A stretch of DNA of 64,000 nt from the NCBI GenBank assembly GCA_021234155.1, contig JAJEKV010000146.1:1178001-1242000 (forward strand), written 5' to 3'. The notes beneath the pieces are model-generated. The model saw only the letters and a list, made by a program, of their open reading frames with translations. It searched no databases and had not been told where the DNA came from. The position numbers and the translations under genes were made by a program. Positions 1 through 11,714 of the stretch are shown piece after piece (positions within the stretch are counted from its first letter, which is position 1; each line of letters starts with the position of its first letter). The DNA is from Isoetes taiwanensis (lineage: Eukaryota > Streptophyta > Lycopodiopsida > Isoetales > Isoetaceae).

Positions 1-189
1 TAGAAATTGAAGCAGAAAGAGAGAGGAAAAAAAAAGATACTCGAGTTGAAACAGAGCAGACATATAGACAAATATGTTAAGGAGGTTTAGACTTGAAGAT
101 GCTAAGCATGTCAGAACACATGTAGTGCCATGGTCGTCGTCTAACTGTAGAACATCCCATAACAAAAGAAGAAACAGCAGAGATAGAGC

Positions 190-693
190 ATAAGTTTAAT
201 ATGTTGTCTTTTATATCTAGCTAACAACACTCGACCTGCCATTGCCTATGTTATAAGTGTGTTGTGCAGAAGAAACCATAACTCTAACAAAGAGCATTGG
301 TTGGCTGGGAAATGAGTGTTGAGATATTTGAAAGGCATAAAACAACATGAGATCACATTCAACTCTATAGACTTAAAGCTGCTCATTTGGTGATTCAGAC
401 TGGAAAGGGGATCTCAGCTCAAGTTAGGTTAATGTTATTTTCCTAGGAGGTGGTGGTTGTTCAATGAATTAAATTGCATATAGTCAGAGCCAACTAGAAT
501 TCTAAAAGACAGTCAAGGCTGCATGCCGTAGTAAAAAAATCTAATTATCATGAAAGGACCAAGCATATTGAACACAGATTTAGGTGCAAAGATGTATATC
601 CAAATGAAGTACTGTACAAAGGCATTAGCTGAAAGCAAATTAGTTCAGTTCAGGAACAATTTGAATGATACTGCAATATGTGTTCAAGGAGAA
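190..693 (+). pseudogene. Ty1/copia pol remnant (reverse transcriptase end and RNase H)
   Basis: Conceptual translation in shifting frames gives the hallmarks of the copia pol C-terminus: a KEHWL-like stretch followed by YLKG-like and DSDW-like positions, a GGG-type strand near 450, then ERTKHIEHRFRCKD (the RSKHID motif) near 550 and YCTKALAESKLVQF (the FTKALP motif) near 610-650. These lie in the canonical order on the plus strand. Multiple stops and shifts show it is dead. It runs up to a purine-rich tract (AAGGAGAAA) directly followed by TGTTGAAG, the expected polypurine tract and 3' LTR start. No 5' part is present, so the element is cut by the window edge or truncated. Confidence 0.65.
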
Positions 694-1010
694 ATGTTGA
701 AGTATACTTATTAAGCTCATCACATGTTTGTAACTGTTGATAATCCAGGTTAAGTTTAACTAGACCAAGTTGGTCAGTACATTCTTCGCATTGACACAAA
801 GAAGTAAACCTGGATACTATGTTGCATTACATTGTGAAGATCTAGGTTACTTGATTTGAAGACATGTACATTGAAGACCTAGGTTATACGAAGTGAAGGT
901 GCAACGAATGGCCACATTAATAGATGGATGGATGGATAGATGGATATTAATGCAACATGAATATTGAAGTTCAATGGCTATAAGAGGGATACAATTTCCT
1001 TTTTATTTGA
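694..1010 (+). repeat. Probable start of a copia 3' LTR
   Basis: The sequence starts TGTTGAAGTATAC immediately after a purine tract at the end of the copia pol remnant, as plant copia LTRs do. A TATA-like GGCTATAAGAGGG lies at about 978. The second LTR is not in the window, so the right boundary is a guess. A GGAT/GATA tetranucleotide run sits at about 920-945. Confidence 0.35.
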
Positions 1011-2260
1011 GGAGGTTAAGCCACAAATATTGGAGCCATATTCGATTCAAAGAAGAAACATGAACTTGGCCGAAACCGTCTCCTTAACCGATGAAATTCA
1101 AGCTGCATAAACAATTAAGATCATTCACATAATTCCAGAATGAAGATTCAGAAGGAATTAAGCACCTAATATTGCCATTAATGCATGAGCTCTCGGTTAT
1201 GAATCGTAAATTGAGTCAACCATTCTACAGTATTTGAGTCAATACACACTGCTAAGTGATTTTCAAGCTTATTTCAATGGTTAACAAGTCATTTAAGGTA
1301 GTTAGAATAAAACTATTTCTATAAGTTGCAATTGGATTGAGAATTTAATTGCTTAAAATCAGTTGAGCATTGTGATTTTTAGCTTGATGATACTAATAAC
1401 AAATTCTCGATGAACCCCCTCCTTCCCGGACCTCCATAGTTATAGGCAGAATGTGCCACCATATCCTTCTCCATTTGGCCATGTAGTCCAATATAGTTAG
1501 CATTGTTATGTAACACAGATGCACCTAGCCCAGGCTACTTCTTTTCATCTTCTCCATTCCATAATATACTCTATGGTCCTTGTCACCAAGTAGGTATATT
1601 CCTTAACCTTAAAAGCATTGTGGAAGCACCTTTCAGTGCAATATGCTTTAGCCTGAGCTGGTTTCTCCTTGTGGTGTTAAGGGCAACTGCCATTCTTCCT
1701 TAAATCTTCAAGCTAAATTTGCGCCTTCCTTATAAAAGAAAAAAAAAGAAAAAAAAAAAACTAGCAGAATTGCAGGGTTGGGAAGGAGGCTAGGAAATTT
1801 GATGCCAGCATTGTGGATTAGCAGCCAGAAAAGGCAGAGACTTAGAAGGCTTTTGTAAATGACTCGTCCTTTTTGATGTATAACAGTGATTCATCAAGGG
1901 TGCATGCACTCACGATCTGACTTGGCTATGCCATTATTTACGGCGGTGCTCGAATGCTTGTTTAGGAGGTTCATAACACAACCATACGGCAAAGCAAAGA
2001 AGGCTTAGCGGAGATCCACAAACTCTTAACCTTCTTACGCATACGGGGATCCTTTCATCGAATTTTTATAGATGCTCTCCTTAAATCTTCAGAATCTTCT
2101 TCAATCTGGAAAGTTTTAATGCAAAAAATGAGTAGGTAAGATGCATGTAATGATACATGCTGGCATGGAAAAGGATAGAAAACCTAAAAAGATCTTGCTC
2201 GGCCCTGAAGTCGAAAAGCTACTGTTATGCATGCAAGAAAATATCGCCAAGACCAACTAA
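1011..2260. other. No recognisable gene
   Basis: Only short spurious ORFs. A fragment near 1998-2015 (GGCTTAGCGGAGATCCACAAA) recurs with small changes at 5748-5773 beside the kinase pseudogene, so it may be a small piece of the same dispersed sequence. Confidence 0.5.
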
Positions 2261-2361
2261 TGTAATAAGAAAGGTTAACATAAGAAAAGAAATATTGTAA
2301 CACCACGAAACTTCCACAAAACATACCAAATTGAGAATCGAAAAATTAATGTATGCCTCCT

Positions 2362-2470
2362 CCAGACTATTGAAAACATCAAGATAAAGGAACGTGTAAG
2401 GTACATATTACTGCACTTGACTATTGAAAACATCAAGATAAAGGAACGTGTAAGACACATATTACTGCAC
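2362..2470. repeat. Tandem duplication, about 54 bp unit, two copies
   Basis: The unit containing CTATTGAAAACATCAAGATA and GGAACGTGTAAG is present twice in succession (about 2367-2415 and 2421-2470). The only ORF over it is an artefact of this duplication. Confidence 0.85.
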
Positions 2471-2699
2471 TAAATGTAGGTTTCAACAGTCATCTAGACA
2501 TTCATACCTTGACAGAAAAGTATGCCCATACATTTGGTTTGCTTCTAAAAGGCGACTTCCCAAAAAAAAAGCATAATAACCTTAGTTGTATGAAGAATTC
2601 CTGTTTCAACAGATTTAAAGCATAACATCGACCTGGTACACTTCTAGGTACTGGCCTTTTCTAAATTCACTATCATCTGGAAAAAGCATCTTTTACAAC

Positions 2700-2880
2700 T
2701 AAAGCATTAATGCCTGAACTTTGCCGGTTGTTGGTTTAAAACCATCATCAGGATCTTCGCTTGTTACACGCACTGCTACAACATGACCTTTCGGATTGGT
2801 AGACTTGATCTTCTTTGATTCCAAGCTGAACACAGTAACAAACTCGAAGCCAAATGAAAGGCACGACTTTGCATTTTGGT
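2700..2880 (-). pseudogene. Acetyl-CoA carboxylase (homomeric, ACC1-like) fragment
   Basis: The minus strand reads [20 protein letters not shown] followed by [11 protein letters not shown]. This is the very conserved end of the biotin-carboxylase half of eukaryotic multidomain acetyl-CoA carboxylase ([23 protein letters not shown] in the family), which carboxylates acetyl-CoA to malonyl-CoA for fatty-acid synthesis. Only about 55 codons are recognisable. It ends in a stop soon after the motif and no other ACCase exon was found nearby. I read it as a captured or decayed gene fragment. It could be one exon of a larger pseudogene further left on the minus strand. Confidence 0.65.
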
Positions 2881-2920
2881 CCAGGCCTCTGCATAAGCAG
2901 CAAAAGCACCTACTGACTTG

Positions 2921-2970
2921 TGGTAGGTAGGAAGGTAGGTAGGTAGGTAGGTAGGTAGATAGATAGATAG
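2921..2970. repeat. (GGTA)n/(GATA)n microsatellite
   Basis: Runs of GGTAGGTAGGTA changing to GATAGATAGATA. Confidence 0.95.
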
Positions 2971-4099
2971 TAATTAATTTTTACGTCTTCGAAAAGAGAA
3001 AGAAGCCATGACCAATCTGGTTGGATATGACCACATCAAAAGAAACAATGCAAAATGGTCTCGATTCACTGCCTACACAAGGGACATAGTTGAGATGCAA
3101 AGGGTCATGTGAACAAACACGTCAAACCGAAGGCATCTGTGAAGAATGTGCTACTAAAGTATAGCCACCTTGGGGTGGAGCAAACTATCCCAAGCCCGAC
3201 TTCACATATGCCGCCAGTTAGGAATAGGGATCTGAAGGTGCAAGTGTGCAGAAGGTGGAAGGATATCAACATCTAGGAGCAACTTGTACAATATTTATGT
3301 ATCAAACATTTACTCCAAGCCTCAAAATTGGGGAGAATTTCCCATAAAAGTTTACGATAAACACGAAGTTACATGAAGAAAACAAGGTAAAATCCGGTAA
3401 ATTAAAAGAAGATCCTCTTGATATAATTACAAAATTCGATAATTATAAATAAAGAATGGTGCCAATCTGAACAAGAATTCCTTCGAAATTGGTCTCTCCT
3501 TAGGTAAAAATCTAGGTTGCACATTTGGTTTCCTTTATTCAGTTTGGTGAGCTAGTATGCATCGATCGGGACCATCAAAATGGGCATTCTTGGGTTAAAC
3601 GGAATAAATATATAACATGGATTTTCATTAAGCTCTTGCACAAACATTGCACTAGTATCTTAGAACCTAAAGACAAATCCCAGGGCTTTTACATTGTGCA
3701 AATACGGTAAAATGTCATAAGGATTGGTTGGGTTTTGTATGAAAAAGTTCAACATGTTGACATTAAACTGATCCCTATTTTTGTTACAGGGAATGTTTTG
3801 TCCTCTCTTTTTGCCACTTGCTGCAATGATGACACGCGTCTATGCCCTTTTCCAAATCAAGGCTGACAAAAAATATTCTTCAATTATTTCACTCTTGGCC
3901 TTCATATATTTTCCACTTTTGGGGGATGAACCTAACTGGGCTAAATTTTCCAGAATTACTTTGTCCAAGCTGCTTCTTTTGTCAGATGTTCCATCATCTT
4001 CTGCTGGCTTTGAGCTTGTACTACTTGGAAATTATTTGAATCTTTTGTTCTCTTTTGCTCTGCCTTGGGAAAAATGTAGGTGAGATGGAGTAAAAATTA

Positions 4100-5580
4100 A
4101 GGATGGAAAGATTATCGACTTACATCTCGGAAAGGAAATTGTTACGCCTCAAGCATATGAACAACATAACCCATCCTTGGTCTTTTGGATGCATCGGAAT
4201 CAACACATCGTGGCGCTATGAGCAATGCTCTTTTCAATTCCTTCAAAGAAGGTCTCTCTTCCAATCTAGGATCACATACATCTTCAGATCGTTTGTTTGC
4301 CACCATTGTCTTCAACCAATCAACTAGATTGACCTAGATCATCATCGGTTAAGAAACATATTGTTATAGTGAGATATGAAATTTTCTTAAAAGTTAATCT
4401 TACCTCTCCATTAGGCTGCTATAGTCAGCGGGATCCCACTTTTGTGATAGTTTCCAACATGAGTACTCCAAAACCATATATATCACTTGGCTCATTTAAA
4501 AGCCACGTATTTGCATATTCGGGAGCAACTTATCTGCAGTGACAATGTTTAAGGATCACACTATGAAGATATTATAAGGGGTTAAATGAAATACGAGAGT
4601 TAGAATGTGTACCCAAATGTGCCCATGACACGGCGTTGTTATATGACTTTTTTCGGCTACTAGAAGCTTTGCGGACCAAAATCGAGACCTTGGCATTCCA
4701 TTGGAAATCTAGCAAAATATTACTTGCTTTTTATATCTCGATGCACTACTTTTGGTTCAGTGATTCATGTAAGTAAGAAAGCACGTATAAAAGATAAAAA
4801 ATAAGCATCAAATTCCTATATGTATGTCTACGCTATATCACGTGTAGAAGGAACAAGGACTTTACCCTTAAGCGGTGCCAAGCAAGATCTTCATCGCATC
4901 TTCCATGTTGGGGTGTTTGTTACGGAGATGGGACCATGAAGCCATTGCTCTAGATTTCCATTATCCATGTACTCATAGACAAGCATCCTAAAGTGAACAA
5001 AGTTTAGCAAGCATTATGGTATAACCATTCAAAAAAAAACCAAGTTACATACATAATGAGGGTTATATGAAACAAAGTTAACAAGGTGCGTGAAAAATGA
5101 AAGAGACCAACTCTTACCAGAATCGCCTTCTACACCACGATGCCAAGCATTGACCAAATTCTTATGTCTAACCCTTCCGGTAGTCTCCACTTCCACTTTG
5201 AACTCATGCTCGCTTGCCCTCTGCATGAATAAAATACTACAATGCTTGGTTATGGCGATCGATTATAACATCTTTGCGAGAAATTGAAAAAACTTCAAGA
5301 GCATTACTTGTTATTAAGCAAATTCTTGATAGCCACGAAAGTACCATCGGTAACTTGCCTCTGTAAACAATTCCATGTCCGCCTTATGGATTACATTAAA
5401 ATCAGCAAAGCCACGAAGTTGCAATCTTGAGCTCTCGAGGCTATAAGATTGGCCAAAGCCATATTGAGCAACTTCTATTCTAATTTGGAGAGCCAATGGA
5501 ACCCGGTGTTGAAAGAAATTTCATCGGGAGTTCCCATTCCGCATAAATGAGGGTCTTCTTCAAACTGTCCAAAACGCATA
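4100..5580 (-). pseudogene. Receptor-like serine/threonine kinase pseudogene (At1g01540-like)
   Basis: Reading leftwards on the minus strand, kinase subdomains appear in the right order but in broken frames. They are a VTDGTFVAIKNLL-like strand near 5340, EHEFKVEVETTGRVRHKNLV near 5160-5220, LVYEYMDNGNLEQWLHG near 4930-4990, MKILLGTA then a stop near 4880, VVHRDIKS near 4735, TRVMGTFGY near 4630, [20 protein letters not shown] near 4450-4530, and a well kept last segment [20 protein letters not shown] to [10 protein letters not shown] at 4325-4145. The order and wording match plant membrane-anchored kinases of the At1g01540/At4g01330 group, which phosphorylate Ser/Thr in the cytosol. Introns appear still to be present between the segments, so this is a decayed genomic copy, not a retrocopy. 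Stops and missing donor sites make it non-functional. Confidence 0.8.
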
Positions 5581-5810
5581 ATGCTATCTTCAATTTCCTT
5601 CTTAAGGGCGTGGGGCTTTTTACTTGGTCCTTTTCTTGCAATTCACCATTATGTGGCTGATTTCTTGCGAAGTGTTAGTATCATTGTGTATATGCACTAC
5701 AACCTTATCTTCGAGGGAGGAGTCAAAGGCTCATCATGTGAGCCAAGAAGGCTTAGCGGGGAGATCCACAAACACGTTAACAAAATCGTGAATGCCGATC
5801 GCTACTAGCG

Positions 5811-6580
5811 GCTCCAAAATCTTTTCTTTTGCCATGATTCGGATGATCGCCATGGCTTACAATAGCGGGAAGGCCTACACTCGGGAACCCTAAAATAAAC
5901 TATTCGACCTTTGCATGGAAAGAGGATTATCATCCATATCCTTATTGATAGGCCCGCCAATCGCCCATCAAAACCATGGCGTCCACGGGCATCGGATATT
6001 TGCGTAAGAAAGTCGAGCAAGCGGCGAGAGGAGGGAATCGGGATGGTCGGAGAAGTGATTTTCAAGGACTTTCTAATTTTCATGGCCGTCGGATGCGAAA
6101 TTAAGAAATCTAATGGTTGAGATTAAAAATAGCTGATGTGGCACGACACGTGGCATAGCTAAGAATGCAGGAAATCGGGCAGGGGGGGTTAGGCAACCCT
6201 GCTAAAAAACTGATCTTTCACATGTGACATATAGCCCACTCGCTTCCTTAGGATCTACTTACATAGCCTTTTCCATGGCAACCTTGCCCGTTTTGAAGAA
6301 TGATGATCCGACATTCAATCAAGGATTGCTGTCACGGGACGCGATGAGGGCAATCCAAGATGAAGGGTCACCAAGTGTTTGTATATATGTACTACCATGG
6401 CTTTTTCCAGCTAGATCAATTCATGTCCTCGGTTTCTTATATTATTCAGCTCTAAACTCCAAATAGACCTTATCGAATCTTAGAGGCAAAAAATTTTCTT
6501 AGAGGCAAAATTTTTTAGGACTAGCATCATGCATATTAGTATGAATACGCATACGGGCAGTAGTAGGTACTTTTAGACAC
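5811..6580. other. Spacer upstream of the 6599 ORF
   Basis: Two overlapping opposite-strand ORFs (5805-6083 minus, 5911-6120 plus) have no family features. The remainder is AT-rich with no recognised gene. Confidence 0.4.
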
Positions 6581-6588
6581 TATATAAG
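6581..6588 (+). promoter_or_regulatory. TATA box candidate for the 6599 ORF
   Basis: TATATAAG stands in front of the ORF. It is only 11 bp from the first ATG. A plant TSS normally lies about 25-35 bp after the TATA box, so if this box is used, the first ATG would be excluded and translation would start at residue 9 (6623) or later. Confidence 0.4.
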
Positions 6589-6598
6589 TGCTGCGGCT

Positions 6599-7303
6599 AT
6601 GGTGTTTCTTGTATTTCCGGCGATGGTTTTCTTTCTTCTTCGAATATTTTCTTGTTGCTTTGATGCAGCCGATCCACCAAATCATGAAACCGCAGAAGAT
6701 ACAGATGCATCATCGGCGCTGCAATTTGATTCCACTGAGATCGGCGCAAGAATCTTGAGCCGGGCTGATAAGCACGGTAATTTTCCGCCCTACTCCATTT
6801 CTTATGTTGAATCCAGAGGACGTCCTCCCCGCCTGCCTGAATTTCCTAGCTACACAGACGATCAGCTTATCACAATGCTCAAATCAGACGGCAGCCACAA
6901 GGTATTAGTCGGATCTGACATCTCAGTTTCTGGTTATTTAATTGCTGTTCAATTCAGATTTCAGAATGATAATGCCCGCTGGTCATGGTTTCATGAGATT
7001 ATCCCGGCCCTAGAGGTTCCCGCAGTGCAGAATGTTGTATTATTTGCTTCCGATGGCAAACGATGGCCAGCCCTGCTCAGAATTTTTTCCGATTCAACCC
7101 CTTCATTGGAGTCTCCACTTTCTTCTGCCCCTTGCCAGGTTTCATTCGAATTTCCGACATTTGCAGTGCAACATAATGTTCGTCAATTATATCTCATCAA
7201 ATTTGGTGATCGTGGACGCCTTCTAGCTGTGTTTTTGAGAATTGATCATGAATCTCTCAATATCTCCCGCTTCATATACGCCTGGTTAATGACAGAGGAA
7301 TGA
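6599..7303 (+). CDS. Hypothetical protein, 234 codons, no family recognised
   Basis: A single uninterrupted ORF, much longer than chance ORFs in this AT-rich DNA. The first 20 residues are hydrophobic (MVFLVFPAMVFFLLRIFSCC) and could be a signal anchor. The rest is globular with balanced charge: an acidic Ser-rich linker at residues 25-45, then alternating hydrophobic strands, an aromatic RWSWFHEIIP motif at about residue 122 and a VLFASDGKRWPALLRIF strand. I do not recognise the family. A TATA box lies just upstream and no intron signals are needed. If the TATA box at 6581 is real, M1 may be untranscribed and M9 the start. It could also be an intact domain exon of a larger protein. Coding status is inferred from length and composition only. 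Confidence 0.5.
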   Translation: MVFLVFPAMVFFLLRIFSCCFDAADPPNHETAEDTDASSALQFDSTEIGARILSRADKHGNFPPYSISYVESRGRPPRLPEFPSYTDDQLITMLKSDGSHKVLVGSDISVSGYLIAVQFRFQNDNARWSWFHEIIPALEVPAVQNVVLFASDGKRWPALLRIFSDSTPSLESPLSSAPCQVSFEFPTFAVQHNVRQLYLIKFGDRGRLLAVFLRIDHESLNISRFIYAWLMTEE

Positions 7304-10094
7304 TTTTAGAGATTTTATTAACTTCTAAATCGTCTGATGACTCTTGCCGGATTCTTTGTCTCTGATGCCACAAGTGTTTTAGCTTACTAGTGGATCAAGT
7401 TTTGCTGCCGAGTATTATACATCGATGCATTTCGTTTTCATCATACTTAGGGTCTTACCCTGCTCCTCATGGTCTGATCATTGTATTCCGAAAATTTTCA
7501 TCGTGTTCGTTCACAATTATCAATAAATATATCGTGATACATGCTTGAAATGTGAGAAGCAAATAAATCACTACTGCTTTATCTTGTTATTTGCAATACT
7601 ATCTTCAATTTGATGCGGGTTCTTCTGTTTAATTTTTGCTTCGCTAAAACTTTATGAACTGATTAAAAGATCTGATCATTGTGTTTTGAATACATTCATG
7701 AGCTGGTTATTAAATGATCTGATTATTGTATTTCGAATACATTAATGATCTGATCAATAACACGTTGTGATCTGATCATCGTTTTGTTCATTCTATTCAC
7801 CAAATTCAGAAGCCTTACTTCCTTCCTCAATACTATCTTCCTGCTTTACATTAGATGTATATACAAGAAATATTCAGCTAATTCTGTTTTAGCCTTTTAT
7901 CATCTAGTGCATTGGTGCTTATGTGCCTTTTTAAGATGATGATGAAGACGAATATAAATGATGCTAGATATTCAACATGCCATGTAAGTTGCAGTTCAAT
8001 GTTATGAGTCATCTTTTATATAAGTAATGAAAGTCTAGCTAAATTGTACATGAAATACTACGGTTGACTAGTCACCGTATAATAAGTTGGAACCTATGAT
8101 AAAAAGTCTATATGAATATGATCGCATTTAACTATACATGTTTGTGGTTGTATACAACATCCAAGGTTGGGGTAAGAGATGCTCTACTATTAGTGTCACT
8201 CATGTAAGTTTTTGGATCAATAAGGTCTTAAGAAATTAGAGCTCGTTAGCTTTTCATCAAAGAATTTTTTAGCATCAGCCCTACGGGGCCTACAGCCTTT
8301 CAAGGAATTCTAGCCTATCCACATAGCACCTCCACTAAACAAAATTCAAGGTGGCATGCTATAGGCCTTTAGATTTCTAGTTTTCAAGATCAAAGGCTAG
8401 GGAAATTAGAAAATGACAAGAAAATACTAACAGAGATGCGGGAAGAGACAGAACCTCGACCGACCTTTTTATCCTGTGTTTTGCACCAATCATATTCTTT
8501 CACGTGTCATGCATACAGGGTCCATGAATAGGAACAAATTGAACTGTTCCAACTAGCATGTTATTGGCAGTCCTTTGTGTACCTAAACTTAGTGGTTTTC
8601 ATGCTTTTATATGTCATGTACTCTCACCCAGGAATTGTGCTTCAATATGCAATCTACTTCCTATTTAGAGGAAAATTCAGCTATTATACAGATCTAGGAT
8701 TATAAAACATCTCTTATTGTCGTTTCAAGTTCCCTCATAGTTTCAAGTTCTTTATTTTCTTTTTTATCCCTTGGGGGGGGATTAATTTTAAACATGTTTT
8801 TTTCTTTTGAGCCAGTCATTAAAGGGAAGGTGCTCAGACAGAGCAAAGCAGGGTTGGTGATTCATGCATCAAGACTTTTCATATCAGATGAATCCATAAA
8901 ATGGACGTCTTATGCACCACGTATGGTGCAGACCCCGAACACTTTTATTTGTCCCGAATAGTTCTACATGGCACTTGTTTTAGCTGGAAGATATAGAAGG
9001 AATTTAAACGGAAGGATGTCAAACATTATATTCTTGAATTTGAATTTCTTGAATTGTTTTGATTTGTTTGTATGGTCAAAGGTGAAGTGGACTACTGGAG
9101 ATGAAATTGGAATACTGCAAGTGAAAGCAAACTATTTGGAGGTGACGCTGTGGTATGTTTTTTCCCACTGTCAACAAATTTCTCCATTGCTTTACTGGAT
9201 GGAATCCATTACTCGGAGACAACTTGGGGACTGCAACATGCTTCAAGGAATGTTGCATATTTAATATGGTTCGTCAACTACTTGAAGTTCTTTTTGCAGG
9301 TTTATGAATTTAAACCCAGTTGAAGTCACAAAGAAATGCGAACCCATGGGGTATTTTCTAGGCCAGGTAGGTTCTTGCATTTGAAGCTGGAAGTACAACA
9401 TCAAAGTAAATACAATTCTAGCAGGTATCCTTTTTATGTGATTCCTTGGTGGATAAATTATACAACTTTAATCTGCTTAACTTGCATTTGCCAAGGCCCT
9501 AAAGAAGCAAAGTAGCTAGAGCTATAGGGCTTATTGATGACATGATGAACTATTCAACTGCCAATGGTCGTTTGCAATGCAAAGGGAGTTGCAAAGGTAG
9601 ACCCTCATCTTTGTGAGAGACATACTTAAGCAATCCAAAATTTATTATTTATTATAATATGTGCAGATGTAGGGCATGCAACATATTTTCTATCATCCAT
9701 TGGCATTTGCAATCACATGAACAGATGTGGACAATGGTTTGCATGCAATGGCTCTGGCAGTAAAGGTACATGTTCATACTCAAAATGTATAAGTGAGAAC
9801 ATGTCTGCAGCACACAATTACCATTCTCTCCAACTATCATCGACAATAAATGTTTAACTATCAATTTGCCAGGATTATTTGCATTCTTTACACCTGAAGT
9901 CCATCTCGAAGCTTTTCCACCGTTGAATGCTTAACAATCTCTTCATGATGATTTCCAATCATAGGTTCAAAGAAGAAATGCAAACTCTCTTCCTATAACA
10001 TCCTCATAGCCATGATCGTCCTTTGATCCGATCTCATAATGCCAACTCTGCATTTGATTTCTTTTATTACATAGCTAAACTACCCATCTGACTT
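7304..10094. other. Gene-poor stretch
   Basis: AT-rich DNA with several copies of short TGATCTGAT(C/T)ATT-type words at 7440-7790. An exon-like open stretch at 9299-9364 reads MNLNPVEVTKKCEPMGYFLG after a good acceptor (TTTTTGCAG) and before CCAGGTAGG, but I recognise no protein. The 8968-9264 ORF is unremarkable. Confidence 0.4.
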
Positions 10095-10425
10095 AGTGGA
10101 TGTCGGCTACACACCCGACTTGGTGGTGTTTGGTTTCGTTAGTTGGCTCCTATCCTGAACTTGATGGTGTCGTGTGGTTGGCTCCATTGGTTGGCGGCCC
10201 ATCCGGCTTGGTGGTGTTTGTGGCTCAATTAGTTTCTCATTGTTGTCCAACTTGGTGGTGGTTGGCTCCCCACCCGGCTCAGTGGTGGTTGGCTGCCCAC
10301 CCCACTCGGTGGTGTTTGGTTCAGTTGGTTGGCTCCCACCTGACTTGTATGGTCTTGTTTGGCTCCTCACATGACTTGGTTGTGTCTTTGGCTCGCCCCA
10401 TTGGCTCCCCGCCTTTTTTCTATAA
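10095..10425. repeat. Imperfect GGTGGTTGGCTC minisatellite
   Basis: Repeated variants of CGGCTTGGTGGTGTTTGGCT and GGTTGGCTCCC at irregular 30-50 bp spacing. Both a plus ORF (10100-10555, with recurring WW motifs) and a minus ORF (10107-10478, Pro/Thr/Glu rich) are open because the repeat lacks stops. I do not call either one a gene. Confidence 0.8.
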
Positions 10426-10559
10426 GTTGAGTCAGGATACTTGTATTTCTCTCTTTGGACTCCCCTTAAAGGAGGCAATAAGAAACTTCCACATTAGAAT
10501 TGCAATTAGTACTCGAATTAGGATGATTTATCCTCTTTGCAGTCGAATCTTCTGATATA

Positions 10560-11365
10560 GAGAATTGGAATGCTCCATTCATCAATTCCGAGGCTGGATG
10601 CTTCTTTTACAATTGATAAAACTCGGTTGATGCCAAGAATGCTTTCCTTGATCAAATTGAAATTCTGGTGGCACAGAAAGAGAGGGAAATTTTATTTGTT
10701 TTGATTAGTTTGATTTAATCTCGATGGTTTCAGAAATAGAATCTCGGCAAGAATTAAGTGATTCAACAACTAATGAATAAGAGCTGCAAAGTGGCAAAAA
10801 CAATAAAAAATAGAGAATATTTAAATGGGAAAATTTTAACATGTATATATGGAAAAGTATTGAAATTGTGCCTAAATGTTGCGACATTCTCTACTTCATT
10901 TTAAATAAAATATGTACTCCCCATCGTGTTTCTACCCTTACTGTAATTCAGTTGGTACATTTTCATAAAGCTTTTGCGCTTCTTCCTTCATGATAATTCT
11001 ATGTCTAACGACTGGGAGGGAACATAGATTGACATGTGTTGCCATTTTATTTTAAAATTTAAGATAACTATACAAGCCTAATGAATACAAGATGGCATGC
11101 TGATTATTTTACTTAGTTTTGAGAAATGATGGGCTCTGTTTCACATTCCATATTAATCAATCATCAATTAGAATGATGGTTGAAACTATGTCCCCACTTA
11201 GAAGGCAGCTCGATAGAAATGGTCTTCAATAGTTCATATTGGTGATTTGGAATTTGAGGCTTACTTTATTTGTAGAAACTCTCAGTCTATCAAATAGCTC
11301 TGCAGAGAGTGAGACTATTTTTCCCAGGTTTGTTTGCATAATTTAATGATGAATAATTTGATTTT
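10560..11365. other. AT-rich spacer, nothing recognised
   Basis: Only short ORFs and no known motifs. Confidence 0.5.
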
Positions 11366-11367
11366 CC

Positions 11368-11530
11368 AGGATCACGTATTGGGAGATGTATCATTGATAT
11401 TTTAGAGCGTAGGGATGATGTTTTAAGAACCTTAAAAGTATATGAGTTAGAGATAGGAGAGACTAATGCATTACTATCAGAGGATGCATTAGATGATTTG
11501 TTTTATAATGTTGAATGTACAAGTTGAACG
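11368..11530 (+). other. Exon-like open stretch upstream of the LINE tail
   Basis: After an acceptor-like GATTTTCCAG the plus strand is open for about 52 codons (GSRIGRCIIDILERRDDVLR onward, ending VECTS and a stop). It ends directly before the conserved LINE 3' hairpin at 11537. It may therefore be the very end of a different ORF2 of the same LINE family, or the last exon of an unknown gene. It does not align by eye with the ORF2 end of the complete LINE downstream. Confidence 0.3.
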
Positions 11531-11600
11531 TCTTATAGACCTGGCGGTCTCACAGACGTAATAATCAAATTTCATTTCATTTTATTTCTCTCTCTCTTAC
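11531..11600 (+). repeat. Isolated LINE 3' tail with stem-loop (older copy)
   Basis: TATAGACCTGGCGGTCTC, GACGTAATAA, then TTTCATTTCATTTTATTT and CTCTCTCTCT. The same order of elements ends the complete LINE at 15978-16040. It is the 3' terminus of another, 5'-truncated copy, lying head-to-tail with the next one. Confidence 0.75.
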
Positions 11601-11714
11601 GGACTGTCCGTTTGCATTTTGTTTGGAACGGGACTGCGACCTGTCAGAGCATCAGGACTGCCACTGGCATCAGACTACGACCTGTTAGCTAATTGCATCT
11701 GATCAGGCCGACCC

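Noticed and set aside
10100-10555. ORFs of 151 (plus) and 123 (minus) codons with repetitive sequence
   Set aside because: Both are open because the GGTGGTTGGCTC minisatellite lacks stops in these frames; there is no domain or gene structure.
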